In this document: in pieces, positions 42,672 through 51,262 of the stretch
How positions within the stretch are numbered: position 1 is the first letter of the stretch
Layout: each line of letters begins with the position of its first letter
NCBI RefSeq assembly: GCF_008369935.1
Contig: NZ_VTUZ01000014.1
Coordinates: 62,001 to 126,000 of the forward strand
Length of the DNA stretch: 64,000 bases
Source: Paraburkholderia panacisoli
GTDB taxonomy: Bacteria; Pseudomonadota; Gammaproteobacteria; Burkholderiales; Burkholderiaceae
Direction: 5' to 3'
Made by a program: the position numbers and the translations under genes
Notes under the pieces: generated by a model
Database searches by the model: none
What the model saw: the letters and a program-made list of their open reading frames with translations, nothing else
What the model was told of the DNA's origin: nothing

Positions 42672-43655
42672 ATGATGAAAAAAATCGGCTCGATATGGTT
42701 CGGGGCGCGCCGTGCGCTGAAACTGTCGACGTGCGTGGCCGTAGGCGCGGCGGCGTTCGCGTTCGGCCACGGCGCGTTTGCCGCGGACGCGAAAATCCCG
42801 GTGGTCGCCGCAGAGAACTTTTATGGCGACGTGGTGCAGCAACTGGGGGGCGATCGCGTCGACGTGACGAGCATCCTCAGCAATCCGGACCAGGACCCGC
42901 ATCTGTTCGAAGCCAGCCCGAAAACCGCGCGCGCGTTGCAGCGTGCGAGCCTTGTGGTCTACAACGGCGCCGACTACGATCCGTGGATGGCGAAACTGCT
43001 GGCCGCGTCGAAGGGTGCGAAGCGCACCACGATCGTCGCCGCCGATCTGACCGGCAAGAAAGGCGGCGACAATCCGCACCTCTGGTACGACCCGGCGACC
43101 ATGCCGAAAGTGGCGCGCGCGGTGAGCGGCGCGCTCATCGCGGCTGACCTCGCGCACAAGTCGGCGTACGATGCGAACCTCGCGAAATTTCTCGACTCGC
43201 TCAAGCCGATCGACGCCAAGGTCGCCGAACTGCATGGCCGCTACGCCGGCGTGCCGGTCACGGCGACCGAGCCGGTGTTCGGCTATATGTCGGACGCGGT
43301 GGGCCTGACGATGCGCAACCAGCGCTTCCAGCTCGCGACCATGAACGACACCGAAGCCAGCGCGGCCGATATCGCCGCGTTCGAACGTGATCTGCGCGAC
43401 AGGCGCGTGCGCGTTCTGATCTATAACAGCCAGGCAACCGAGGCTCTGACCCAACGCATGTTGAAGCTCGCGCAGCAATCGCAGGTGCCGACCATGAGCG
43501 TCACCGAAACCCAGCCGGCCGGCAAGACCTATCAGACGTGGATGCTGACCCAGCTCGACGCGCTGGGCGCTGCGCTGGCCGCAGGCGATGTGAACGGTGC
43601 AAGCGGAGCGAACAGCGCGAAGGCAGCGGCCGGCGCCAAAGGAAAAACCCAATGA
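42672..43655 (+). CDS. znuA: Zinc ABC transporter substrate-binding protein ZnuA
   Basis: A 327-residue cluster A-I metal-binding protein with a signal peptide ending near residue 38 (AFGHGAFAADA). Likely metal ligands are H77 (DQDPHLFEAS) and H136 (NPHLWYDP), with later ligands in the C-terminal half, where VTATEPVFGYMSD replaces the third His region. The His-rich loop found in E. coli ZnuA is absent; His residues are instead concentrated in the ATPase tail. Its stop overlaps the znuC start by four bases. Zinc is inferred from Zur; manganese-type binding proteins look similar. Confidence 0.88.
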   Translation: MMKKIGSIWFGARRALKLSTCVAVGAAAFAFGHGAFAADAKIPVVAAENFYGDVVQQLGGDRVDVTSILSNPDQDPHLFEASPKTARALQRASLVVYNGADYDPWMAKLLAASKGAKRTTIVAADLTGKKGGDNPHLWYDPATMPKVARAVSGALIAADLAHKSAYDANLAKFLDSLKPIDAKVAELHGRYAGVPVTATEPVFGYMSDAVGLTMRNQRFQLATMNDTEASAADIAAFERDLRDRRVRVLIYNSQATEALTQRMLKLAQQSQVPTMSVTETQPAGKTYQTWMLTQLDALGAALAAGDVNGASGANSAKAAAGAKGKTQ

Positions 43656-44635
43656 CTTCGACTGGCCGCAACGCGCCAGCCAGCGCGCCCGCGAGCGCAC
43701 TTACTGGCGCCCCCCGCGGCGCACCCGTGCTCGAACTCGAACACGTGACGCTCGAACTCGGCGACCGTACGATCTTGCGCGACACCGGCTTCGTGGTGAA
43801 CCAGGGCGAATTCATCGGCGTGCTCGGGCCGAACGGCGCGGGCAAGACCACGCTGATGCGCGCCGTGCTCGGCCTCGTGCCCGCGGCCCAAGGCGCGATC
43901 CGCGTGCTCGGGCAGCCGGTCGAGCGCGGCAACGCGTCGATCGGCTATATGCCGCAGACGCGCAGCGCGCTCGCCGGCCGCCGCGTGCGCGGCCGCGATT
44001 TCGTCGCGATGGCCGCCGACGGCCATCGCTGGGGCTTGCCGCATGCGGATGCCAAAACCCGCGCCGACGTCGAGCGCGTGCTCGATCTGGTCGGCGGCCG
44101 CAAGCTGGCCGAGCGGCCACTGTCGGAGCTGTCGGGCGGCGAACGTCAGCGGCTGCTGCTCGCGCAATGCCTGCTCGGCAATCCGAAGCTGCTGCTGCTC
44201 GACGAACCGCTGATCAGCCTCGACCCGCATCATCAGAAGAGCGTGGTCGAACTGGTGCGCACGGTGCAGCAGGAACTCGGCATCGCCGTGCTGTTTTCCG
44301 CGCACGAACTGAATCCGCTGCTGAACTCGCTCGATCGCGTGCTGTATCTCGGCAGCGGCGTGGCGGCGCTCGGCACCGTCGACGAAGTGATCACGCGGCC
44401 GGTGCTATCGCGCCTGTATGGCTCGCCGATCGACGTGATGCGCGTGAACGGCCGCATCTTCGTGATGTCGGGCGGTGTCGAAGTCGAGAAGCACGATCAC
44501 GAGCATGAACACGACGAGGATGGCGGCCACGCTCACTCGCACTCGCATTCACACGGGCATTCGCACGACCACGGCGGCGCGCAGGGCCACTCACACCAGC
44601 ACGACTCACGCGACGGACACAAGCACGATGTTTGA
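43652..44635 (+). CDS. znuC: Zinc ABC transporter ATP-binding protein with His-rich tail
   Basis: This is the ATPase of the zinc importer. The Walker A motif GPNGAGKTT is at residues 59-67, the signature LSGGERQRLLLAQ near 155 and Walker B LLLLDEPLISLD follows. The ATG at 43652 overlaps the znuA stop (ATGA) and follows AAGGA. The last 50 of its 327 residues contain 17 histidines in His-Ser, His-Asp and His-Gly repeats, an unusual cytoplasmic metal-binding tail. The gene overlaps znuB by eight bases, so the tail-coding DNA also contains the znuB start. Confidence 0.92.
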   Translation: MTSTGRNAPASAPASALTGAPRGAPVLELEHVTLELGDRTILRDTGFVVNQGEFIGVLGPNGAGKTTLMRAVLGLVPAAQGAIRVLGQPVERGNASIGYMPQTRSALAGRRVRGRDFVAMAADGHRWGLPHADAKTRADVERVLDLVGGRKLAERPLSELSGGERQRLLLAQCLLGNPKLLLLDEPLISLDPHHQKSVVELVRTVQQELGIAVLFSAHELNPLLNSLDRVLYLGSGVAALGTVDEVITRPVLSRLYGSPIDVMRVNGRIFVMSGGVEVEKHDHEHEHDEDGGHAHSHSHSHGHSHDHGGAQGHSHQHDSRDGHKHDV

Positions 44636-45410
44636 ATACGATTTCATGGTGAACGCATTCGCGGCGTCGGGGATCGTCGCGGTGCTGGCAGGCGTGGTGG
44701 GCTATTTTCTGGTGCTGCGCGGACAAACCTTCGCCGGCCACGCGCTCTCGCACGTCGGCTTCACCGGCGCGACCGGCGCGGTGCTGATCGGCATCTCGCC
44801 GATCTGGGGGATGATCGGCTTCACGCTCGCGGCAGGCGTCGGCATGGGCGCGCTCGGCGAACGTCTCGCCGGACGCGACGTGGCGATCGGGGTGATCCTG
44901 TCGCTGTCGCTCGGCTTCGGCTTGCTGTTTCTGCACTTCTTTACCGCGTACGCGACGCAGGTCACCGCGCTGCTGTTCGGCAACGTGCTCGGCGTGAATG
45001 CATCGACGCTCGGCGTGCTGGCCGCATTGGGCGTCGTCAGTCTGGGCGCGCTCGCGGCGATCATGCGGCCGCTGCTGTTCGCTTCGTTGCAGCCGGAACT
45101 GGCCGAAGCCAAGGGCGTGTCGCTGCGTCTGGTGTCGATGCTGTTTCTGACCATCGCCGCGCTCGCCGTCGCGGCATGCACGCAGATCGTCGGCGTGCTG
45201 CTGGTGTTCACGCTGATGGTCGGCCCGGCCGCCGCGGCGCAAAACATGACGACGCGGCTCTCGGCCGGACTCGTGCTCGCCGCCGTGTTCGCGCTGGCGC
45301 AGGCGTGGCTGGGTCTGACGCTGGCGTTCTATACCGATTGGCCGACCAGCTTCTGGATCACCGTGCTGTCGGCTGTGGTGTATGGTGGGAGTTTGTTGGG
45401 GCGGCGTTGA
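44628..45410 (+). CDS. znuB: Zinc ABC transporter permease ZnuB
   Basis: A 260-residue ABC-3 family permease with seven or eight hydrophobic segments. Family landmarks include GQTFAGHALSHVGFTGA, LFGNVLGV and TLMVGPAAAAQN. The start is taken at ATG 44628, giving MFEYDFMVNAFAAS and overlapping znuC by eight bases. The open frame back to 44475 is only the shifted frame of the His-rich tail. It ends the zur-znuACB operon and is followed by a hairpin shared with the convergent fghA. Confidence 0.92.
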   Translation: MFEYDFMVNAFAASGIVAVLAGVVGYFLVLRGQTFAGHALSHVGFTGATGAVLIGISPIWGMIGFTLAAGVGMGALGERLAGRDVAIGVILSLSLGFGLLFLHFFTAYATQVTALLFGNVLGVNASTLGVLAALGVVSLGALAAIMRPLLFASLQPELAEAKGVSLRLVSMLFLTIAALAVAACTQIVGVLLVFTLMVGPAAAAQNMTTRLSAGLVLAAVFALAQAWLGLTLAFYTDWPTSFWITVLSAVVYGGSLLGRR

Positions 45411-45434
45411 GCGAGCGCTGGCGCGCCGGCTGGC

Positions 45435-45470
45435 CGATGGCGGCGGCACACCTGCATGCCGCCGCCATCG
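45435..45470. terminator. 14-bp hairpin between znuB and fghA
   Basis: CGATGGCGGCGGCA (45435-45448) pairs perfectly with TGCCGCCGCCATCG (45457-45470) around an 8-nt loop, between the convergent znuB and fghA stops. There is no T-run. It probably limits read-through in both directions. Confidence 0.55.
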
Positions 45471-45491
45471 CCCTCGCGAATGACAACGAGG

Positions 45492-46343
45492 TCAGCCGTT
45501 CAGCACCTTGGCGTGATGCGCTAGGTGATCCTCGATGAACGTCGAGATGAAGTAGTAACCGTGGTCATAGCCCGCGTGACGGCGCAACGTCAACGGCTGC
45601 CCTGCGGCCTGGCAGGCGGCTTCGAACACCTCCGGATTCAGCTGCTCGGCGAGGAACTGGTCCGCGAGTCCCTGATCGACCAGAATCCCCTGCGCGAACT
45701 TGCGCGACGCGTGCGCCACCAGCTCGCTCGCGTCGTACTGCCGCCACGCTTCGCGGTCTTCGCCCAGATAGCCGCTGAACGCCTTCACGCCCCACGGGCA
45801 GCGCATCGGTGCGGCGATCGGCGCGAATGCCGACACCGACCGATAGATCTCCGGATTGCGCAGCGCCAGCATCAGCGCGCCGTGACCGCCCATCGAATGC
45901 CCGAAGACGCCGAGCCGCGCGCCGTCCACCGGCAGATCGGCGAGCACCGTTTCGCGCAGTTCATCGCGCACGTAGGAGTACATGCGATAGTGCTGCGCCC
46001 AGGGCTCTTGCGTCGCGTCGACGTAAAAGCCCGCGCCCACGCCGAAGTCCCACGCCGCGCTTTCGCCCGGCACGCCGGCGCCGCGCGGACTGGTATCCGG
46101 CGCGATCAGCGCGATGCCGTGCTGCGCCGCGAAGCGCTGCGCGCCCCCCTTCGTCGGAAACGTTTCTTCCGTGCAGGTGAGACCGGCGAGATAGAACAGC
46201 GCGGGCACGTTCGCATTGGCCTGCAAAGCCTGCGGCGGCAGATACACCGAGAAGCGCATCGGCAGACCGATGGTCTGCGAGTCGTGCCGGTAGATGCGCT
46301 GCTCGCCGCCATGGCACGCGTGCGCCGAAATGAGTTCCAGCAT
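45492..46343 (-). CDS. fghA: S-formylglutathione hydrolase
   Basis: FghA hydrolyses S-formylglutathione to formate and glutathione, the second step of glutathione-dependent formaldehyde detoxification. The 283-residue alpha/beta hydrolase has the nucleophile motif GHSMGGHGA near residue 148. It also has LAGLTCTEETFPTKGGAQRFA and the late catalytic His in AGYDHGYYF. It starts 15 bases after the adhC stop with a GAGGA ribosome-binding site, so both are one operon. Confidence 0.96.
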   Translation of the reverse strand: MLELISAHACHGGEQRIYRHDSQTIGLPMRFSVYLPPQALQANANVPALFYLAGLTCTEETFPTKGGAQRFAAQHGIALIAPDTSPRGAGVPGESAAWDFGVGAGFYVDATQEPWAQHYRMYSYVRDELRETVLADLPVDGARLGVFGHSMGGHGALMLALRNPEIYRSVSAFAPIAAPMRCPWGVKAFSGYLGEDREAWRQYDASELVAHASRKFAQGILVDQGLADQFLAEQLNPEVFEAACQAAGQPLTLRRHAGYDHGYYFISTFIEDHLAHHAKVLNG

Positions 46344-46358
46344 CGCGACGTTCCTCGT

Positions 46359-47465
46359 TTAGTAGAGCACGACCGAGCGGATCGACTCGCCCTTCTTCAT
46401 CAGATCGAAGCCTTCGTTGATGCGTTCGAGCGGCAGGCGGTGCGTGATCAGATCGTCGATATTGATCTTGCCTTCCATGTACCAGTCGACGATCTTCGGC
46501 ACGTCAGTGCGCCCGCGCGCGCCGCCGAATGCCGAGCCCTTCCACTCGCGGCCCGTCACCAGCTGGAACGGACGCGTGCTGATCTCCTCGCCCGCCGCCG
46601 CCACGCCGATGATGAACGACTGGCCCCAGCCCTTGTGTGTGCACTCCAGCGCCTGGCGCATCACCTTGGTGTTGCCGATGCACTCGAACGAATAGTCGGC
46701 GCCGCCATCGGTGAGCTGCACGATGTGGTCGACGACGTTTTCGACTTCGTTCGGGTTGATGAAGTGCGTCATGCCGAACTTCTTCGCGAGCTCGACGCGG
46801 CCGGGGTTAATGTCGACGCCGATAATCTTGTCCGCGCCGACCATCTTCGCGCCCTGGATCACATTCAGGCCGATGCCGCCGAGACCGAACACCACCACGT
46901 TCGCACCCGCCTCGACCTTGGCCGAATACACGACCGCGCCGACGCCGGTCGTCACGCCGCAGCCGATGTAGCAGATCTTGTCGAACGGCGCGTCTTCACG
47001 CACCTTCGCCACCGCGATTTCCGGCACCACGATGTAGTTCGAGAAAGTTGACGTGCCCATGTAGTGAAAGAGCGGCTTGCCGTCGAGCGAGAAACGCGAG
47101 GTGGCGTCCGGCATCAGACCCTTACCCTGGGTCGCGCGGATCGCCTGGCACAGGTTGGTCTTGCGCGACAGACAGAACTTGCACTGGCGGCATTCCGGCG
47201 TGTACAGCGGAATCACGTGGTCGCCCTTCTTCAGGGTGCCGACACCCGGACCGGTATCGACGATCACGCCCGCGCCTTCGTGACCGAGAATCGCCGGGAA
47301 GATGCCTTCCGGATCGGCACCCGACAGCGTGTAGTAGTCGGTGTGGCAGATGCCCGTCGCCTTCACTTCGATCAGGACTTCACCGGCACGCGGCCCTTCC
47401 AGATCGACTTCCTCGATCGTCAACGGGGCGCCGGCTTTCCATGCGATTGCTGCTTTGGTTTTCAT
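46359..47465 (-). CDS. adhC: S-(hydroxymethyl)glutathione dehydrogenase / class III alcohol dehydrogenase
   Basis: This zinc enzyme oxidises the formaldehyde-glutathione adduct to S-formylglutathione with NAD. The 368-residue protein has catalytic-zinc residues in GICHTDYYTLSG and GHEGAG. The structural-zinc cysteines are in ECRQCKFCLSRKTNLC and the NAD motif is GLGGIGLNV. The ATG at 47465 (MKTKAAIAWKAG) has AGGAG about nine bases upstream and is preferred over the TTG two codons earlier. fghA follows directly. Confidence 0.96.
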   Translation of the reverse strand: MKTKAAIAWKAGAPLTIEEVDLEGPRAGEVLIEVKATGICHTDYYTLSGADPEGIFPAILGHEGAGVIVDTGPGVGTLKKGDHVIPLYTPECRQCKFCLSRKTNLCQAIRATQGKGLMPDATSRFSLDGKPLFHYMGTSTFSNYIVVPEIAVAKVREDAPFDKICYIGCGVTTGVGAVVYSAKVEAGANVVVFGLGGIGLNVIQGAKMVGADKIIGVDINPGRVELAKKFGMTHFINPNEVENVVDHIVQLTDGGADYSFECIGNTKVMRQALECTHKGWGQSFIIGVAAAGEEISTRPFQLVTGREWKGSAFGGARGRTDVPKIVDWYMEGKINIDDLITHRLPLERINEGFDLMKKGESIRSVVLY

Positions 47466-47717
47466 CGTCAATGCTCCTGTGAGTCTATGAATGCGACGCG
47501 CGTCGCGGTGCGGTGCGTCGGGGCGCGTGGAGGTCCCGTGGGTGTCCTCGTTTCGCGCGCTGCGCGTGACTCATGCGCGACGCGGCGGTCCACGTTGCTG
47601 CGGCCCATGTCGTCCCGACCGGCCGGCAGCGCACGCCGGGTTCCAGCCTGGCGCACAAAAAGCGTAATGGTATTGCAAAGCGCGTCATGGCGTTGTCCAA
47701 GGGCGACATTGCTTCGG

Positions 47718-49175
47718 CTAACGAAGCGTCGCGTCGCCGAACCAGGTTTCGACGCGGCCGTACAGATCGAGAAAGCGCGCGTAACGTGCGGCGAGCGCCG
47801 CATCGTCTCGCGGACCCGCGACGCGCGTCGCGCCCGGCGCGAGCGCGGCGAGATCATGGGCGTGCCAATGCCCGCTGGCGAGGCCGCCAAGAATCGCCGC
47901 GCCACGCGGCGCGGCATTGGGACAATCGACCGCATGCAGTTCGACGTTCAGCGCATCGGCGAGCAATTGACGCCAGCGCGCGTCGACGGAACCGCCGCCG
48001 GCAAGCTTCAATGCCGTCACCGTTGCGCCGCTCGCGCGAATCGCATCGAGCCCGGCGCGCAGCGAGAACGCGACGCCTTCGAACGCGGCGCGCATCATCG
48101 CTCCGCGTGTGTGCTCGAGCGCGAGGCCGAGCCAGCCGCCACGCGCATGCGGGTTGAGCCAGGGCGTGCGCTCACCCGTGAGGTAGGGCAGGAAGGTCAG
48201 GCTCGCTGCGGCGCTGTCGTTGGCGTTCGTGATCGAGTCCGCTCCATCGCCGAACGCCTCGCGATAGGCCTCCCCCCATTCATACGAAAGCCAGCCTCGC
48301 ACCCGCTCCAGCGCGATGCCGACGTTCTGCATCGCCGCCATCCGATACCAGTGATCGCTCGCCGCCCGATAGCGATGCAAGCCCTTCGCCGCGGCGGGCG
48401 CCTGCGAGGCAAGCACGACGATCTGTCCGCCGGTGCCGGTGGTGAGCAACGCGTCGCCGTCGTGCGCGAGTCCGCTGCCGAGCGCCGCGCACGGCGTATC
48501 GGCGGCGCCGGTCGCGAGCACGATCCCGGCGCGCAAGCCGAGCGCACGCGCCGCGCTCTCCGACAGCACGCCCCCCGCGGCATACGATGGCGCCAGCGGT
48601 GCGAACCATTCACGCGGAATCTGCAGGCGTGCGAGCAGCGCCGTGTCCCACACGCCGGCGGGATCGGCGAGCGCGGTCGCGCAGGCGTCGGACGGATCGG
48701 TCACCACCGCGCCGCCGAGCGCGACGCGCAGCCAGTCCTTCGGCTGCAGCGCCCAGCGCGTGGCGCGCACGACCTGCGGCTCATGCAGCACGATCCAGCG
48801 CAGCAACGGACCGGCCATGCCCGGCGCAACCGGATTCGGCTGCGGCTCGGGCCACGCATCGAGCAGATCCAGCGCGCGCGTGTCGGGCCAGAGCATTGCG
48901 GGACGCAACGCTTCGCCCGCCGCGTCGAGCAACACGACGCCGTGCATCTGGCCCGAGAAGCCGATCGCCTGCACGTCGCGGCGCAATTCGCCGGGCAAGC
49001 GCGTCATTGCGTCGCAGAGCGCGCGCCACCATGTCTGCACGGATGTTTCCGCCCAACCCGCGTGCGGTGTGTCGAGCGCATAAGCGACGCTCGACACCGC
49101 CTGCTCGCAGCCGTGTGCGTCGACGATTGCCACTTTCAGTGAGCCGGTGCCGAGGTCGATGCCGAGAAAACTCAT
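47718..49175 (-). CDS. FGGY-family carbohydrate kinase, xylulokinase-like
   Basis: A 485-residue FGGY kinase. The N-terminal GIDLGTGSLKVAIVD, AIGFSGQMHGVVLLD and LWPDTRALDL resemble xylulokinase, and the C-terminal LKLAGGGSVDARWRQLLAD completes the ATPase fold. The start is set at ATG 49175 (MSFLGIDLGTGS). Upstream codons are not conserved, and no good ribosome-binding site is seen. It has no transporter or dehydrogenase partner beside it, and it is distinct from the xylB at 32.7 kb. The sugar is unknown. Confidence 0.85.
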   Translation of the reverse strand: MSFLGIDLGTGSLKVAIVDAHGCEQAVSSVAYALDTPHAGWAETSVQTWWRALCDAMTRLPGELRRDVQAIGFSGQMHGVVLLDAAGEALRPAMLWPDTRALDLLDAWPEPQPNPVAPGMAGPLLRWIVLHEPQVVRATRWALQPKDWLRVALGGAVVTDPSDACATALADPAGVWDTALLARLQIPREWFAPLAPSYAAGGVLSESAARALGLRAGIVLATGAADTPCAALGSGLAHDGDALLTTGTGGQIVVLASQAPAAAKGLHRYRAASDHWYRMAAMQNVGIALERVRGWLSYEWGEAYREAFGDGADSITNANDSAAASLTFLPYLTGERTPWLNPHARGGWLGLALEHTRGAMMRAAFEGVAFSLRAGLDAIRASGATVTALKLAGGGSVDARWRQLLADALNVELHAVDCPNAAPRGAAILGGLASGHWHAHDLAALAPGATRVAGPRDDAALAARYARFLDLYGRVETWFGDATLR

Positions 49176-49697
49176 GGGCGATGGGTCGTCAAAAGGAGGA
49201 GAAGAATGATGTGCATCGGGCGCGAGGAACGCGTGCGTGAAGCGCGGGTGAAGCACGCATCAATCACTCGGCGAGCGTGCGCAGAGTACGCAAAAAGCGC
49301 GCAAAAATTCCCACGAGTGCGCTCACCCAGGGTATCTGACACCGCCACCTCGCAGCTTCGGCCACGCACCCGACAACACGCTGAAAATCCCGAATCGAGG
49401 GTTAACCCCGCTGTCCCGCGCGCCGCATGAAAACAGGACTATGCGCGAGCCGCGATACACCTCATTGATTCTCACATATATCCCCGCGCGCCGGGCAGGC
49501 GCGGCGAGCGGCCGCACATCGCCGCTGCAAAGGGCTGAGCCCCGATCGCCCGCGCGCGCGCCTTTAAATCACCTTTCAAACGACCCGCTCGCATATCGTC
49601 ACCGGGAATGCCGGAATAGGCCCCAGTGGTCTTGTTGCACCTTTTCGTCCCCGATACCTTGGAGTCATTCCAAAACCAGATGGTGGAGACAGACGAT
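49176..49697. other. Intergenic region with possible small ORF
   Basis: This 522-bp gap separates the kinase and the divergent permease. It holds the promoter at 49632-49660 and a GGGTTAACCC palindrome at 49399-49408. An ATG at 49206 lies five bases after a perfect GGAGGA and opens a 74-codon, Arg/Ser-rich frame to 49430. Nothing supports that frame beyond the ribosome-binding site. No RNA gene was recognised. Confidence 0.4.
49632..49660 (+). promoter_or_regulatory. Possible promoter of the NCS2 permease gene
   Basis: TTGTTG (49632-49637), a 17-bp spacer and TACCTT (49655-49660) match the sigma-70 consensus moderately. Transcription would start about 30 bases before the chosen ATG at 49698. 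Confidence 0.35.
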
Positions 49698-51107
49698 ATG
49701 CAAGCGAACGCGGTTCACCCGTGCGACGAGCGACTGCCTGCGGGCCAGTTACTCACCCTCGGCATTCAGCACGTTCTGGTGATGTACGCCGGCGCGGTTG
49801 CGGTGCCGCTGATCATCGGCGCGGCGCTCAAGTTGCCGAAGGACCAGATCGCCTTCCTGATCAGCGCCGATCTGTTTTCGTGCGGCATCGCCACGCTGAT
49901 CCAGACGCTCGGGCTGTGGATCTTCGGCATCCGTCTGCCGGTCATCATGGGCTGCACGTTCGCGGCCGTCGGTCCGATGGTCGCCATCGGCACCAATCCT
50001 TCGCTGGGCATTCTCGACATCTTCGGCTCGACGATCGCGGCCGGCGTGGTCGGCATCCTGCTCGCGCCCGCGGTCGGCAAGCTGCTGCGCTTCTTCCCGC
50101 CGGTGGTGATCGGCGTGGTGATCTCGGTGATCGGCTTGTCGCTGATGGAAGTCGGCATCAACTGGGCGGCCGGCGGCGTAGGCAATCCCGATTACGGCAA
50201 TCCGGTCTATCTCGGCCTGTCGCTGGTCGTGCTGATGCTGATCCTGCTGATCAACAAGTTCGCCAAGGGTTTCCTCGCCAACATCTCGGTGCTGCTCGGC
50301 ATCGTCGCGGGCTTCGTGATCGCGCTGGCGCTCGGCCGCGTGAACATGGAAGGCGTCACGCTCGCGCCGTGGGTCGGCTTCGTGATGCCGTTCCACTTCG
50401 GCATGCCGCACTTCGATCCGCTGTCGATCGCGACGATGGTCACCGTGATGTTCGTCACCTTCATCGAATCGACCGGCATGTTCCTCGCGGTCGGCGACAT
50501 GGTCGATCGTCCGGTCGATCAGAAGACGCTGGTGCGCGGCCTGCGCGTCGACGGTCTGGGTACGCTGATCGGCGGCATCTTCAACTCGTTTCCGCATACC
50601 TCGTTTTCGCAGAACGTCGGGCTGATCGGCGTGACCGGCGTGAAGAGCCGTTTTGTCTGCGCGATGGGCGGCGTGATCCTGGTGCTGCTGGGCCTGTTCC
50701 CGAAGATGGCGCAAGTGGTCGCGTCGGTGCCGGCATTCGTGCTCGGCGGCGCGGGCATCGTGATGTTCGGCATGGTCGCGGCGAACGGCATCAAGGTGCT
50801 GTCGAAAGTCGACTTCGTGAAGAACCATCACAACCTGTTCATCGTCGCGGTGAGTATCGGGCTGGGTCTGGTGCCGGTGGTGTCGCCGCACTTCTTCTCG
50901 AAGCTGCCGCCGGCGCTGTCGCCGCTGCTGCATAGCGGGATTCTGCTGGCGTCGGTGTCGGCGGTGGTGTTGAACCTGATCTTCAATGGCGTGAAGAGCG
51001 AGAAGAAGGCGAAGAGCGACATTCGCCGCGCGGGCCATGACTTCGACGGACGCGGCGGCGCCGAACCGCAAGGCGACGAGATGCTGCGCACGGTGGATTT
51101 GCACTGA
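49698..51107 (+). CDS. NCS2-family nucleobase:cation symporter (xanthine/uric acid type)
   Basis: An inner-membrane permease of the nucleobase-ascorbate transporter family with 12-14 hydrophobic segments. The family QH motif is in LGIQHVLVMYAG, and the signature motif QNVGLIGVTGVKSR is present; these fit purine (xanthine or urate) permeases better than uracil ones. The start at ATG 49698 with GGAGA upstream gives MQANAVHPCDERLPAGQ and 469 residues; ATG 49680 is possible. A charged, Lys/Asp-rich C-terminal tail follows the last membrane segment. Exact substrate is not decided. Confidence 0.88.
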   Translation: MQANAVHPCDERLPAGQLLTLGIQHVLVMYAGAVAVPLIIGAALKLPKDQIAFLISADLFSCGIATLIQTLGLWIFGIRLPVIMGCTFAAVGPMVAIGTNPSLGILDIFGSTIAAGVVGILLAPAVGKLLRFFPPVVIGVVISVIGLSLMEVGINWAAGGVGNPDYGNPVYLGLSLVVLMLILLINKFAKGFLANISVLLGIVAGFVIALALGRVNMEGVTLAPWVGFVMPFHFGMPHFDPLSIATMVTVMFVTFIESTGMFLAVGDMVDRPVDQKTLVRGLRVDGLGTLIGGIFNSFPHTSFSQNVGLIGVTGVKSRFVCAMGGVILVLLGLFPKMAQVVASVPAFVLGGAGIVMFGMVAANGIKVLSKVDFVKNHHNLFIVAVSIGLGLVPVVSPHFFSKLPPALSPLLHSGILLASVSAVVLNLIFNGVKSEKKAKSDIRRAGHDFDGRGGAEPQGDEMLRTVDLH

Positions 51108-51164
51108 GCGTCGCCGGCGCTGACCGGCGCGGTGAGGGTCGCGGCTGAGAAGGCCGCAGATACG

Positions 51165-51198
51165 AAAACGCCACGGCAATGCCGTGGCGTTTTTGTTT
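51165..51198. terminator. Rho-independent terminator after the NCS2 permease
   Basis: AAAACGCCACGGC pairs perfectly with GCCGTGGCGTTTT around an AAT loop and is followed by TGTTTG. The A-run and T-run make it bidirectional, and it also serves oprB from the other strand. Confidence 0.9.
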
Positions 51199-51262
51199 GT
51201 CCAACTGCGGCGAGACGACTCCCTGAATCAGAAACCGCCCCACCCAGGCGCTGGCGCGAAGC

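Noticed and set aside
47064..49142. 692-codon open frame on the plus strand
   Set aside because: It is antisense to adhC and the FGGY kinase, both with catalytic motifs intact. No recognisable domain.
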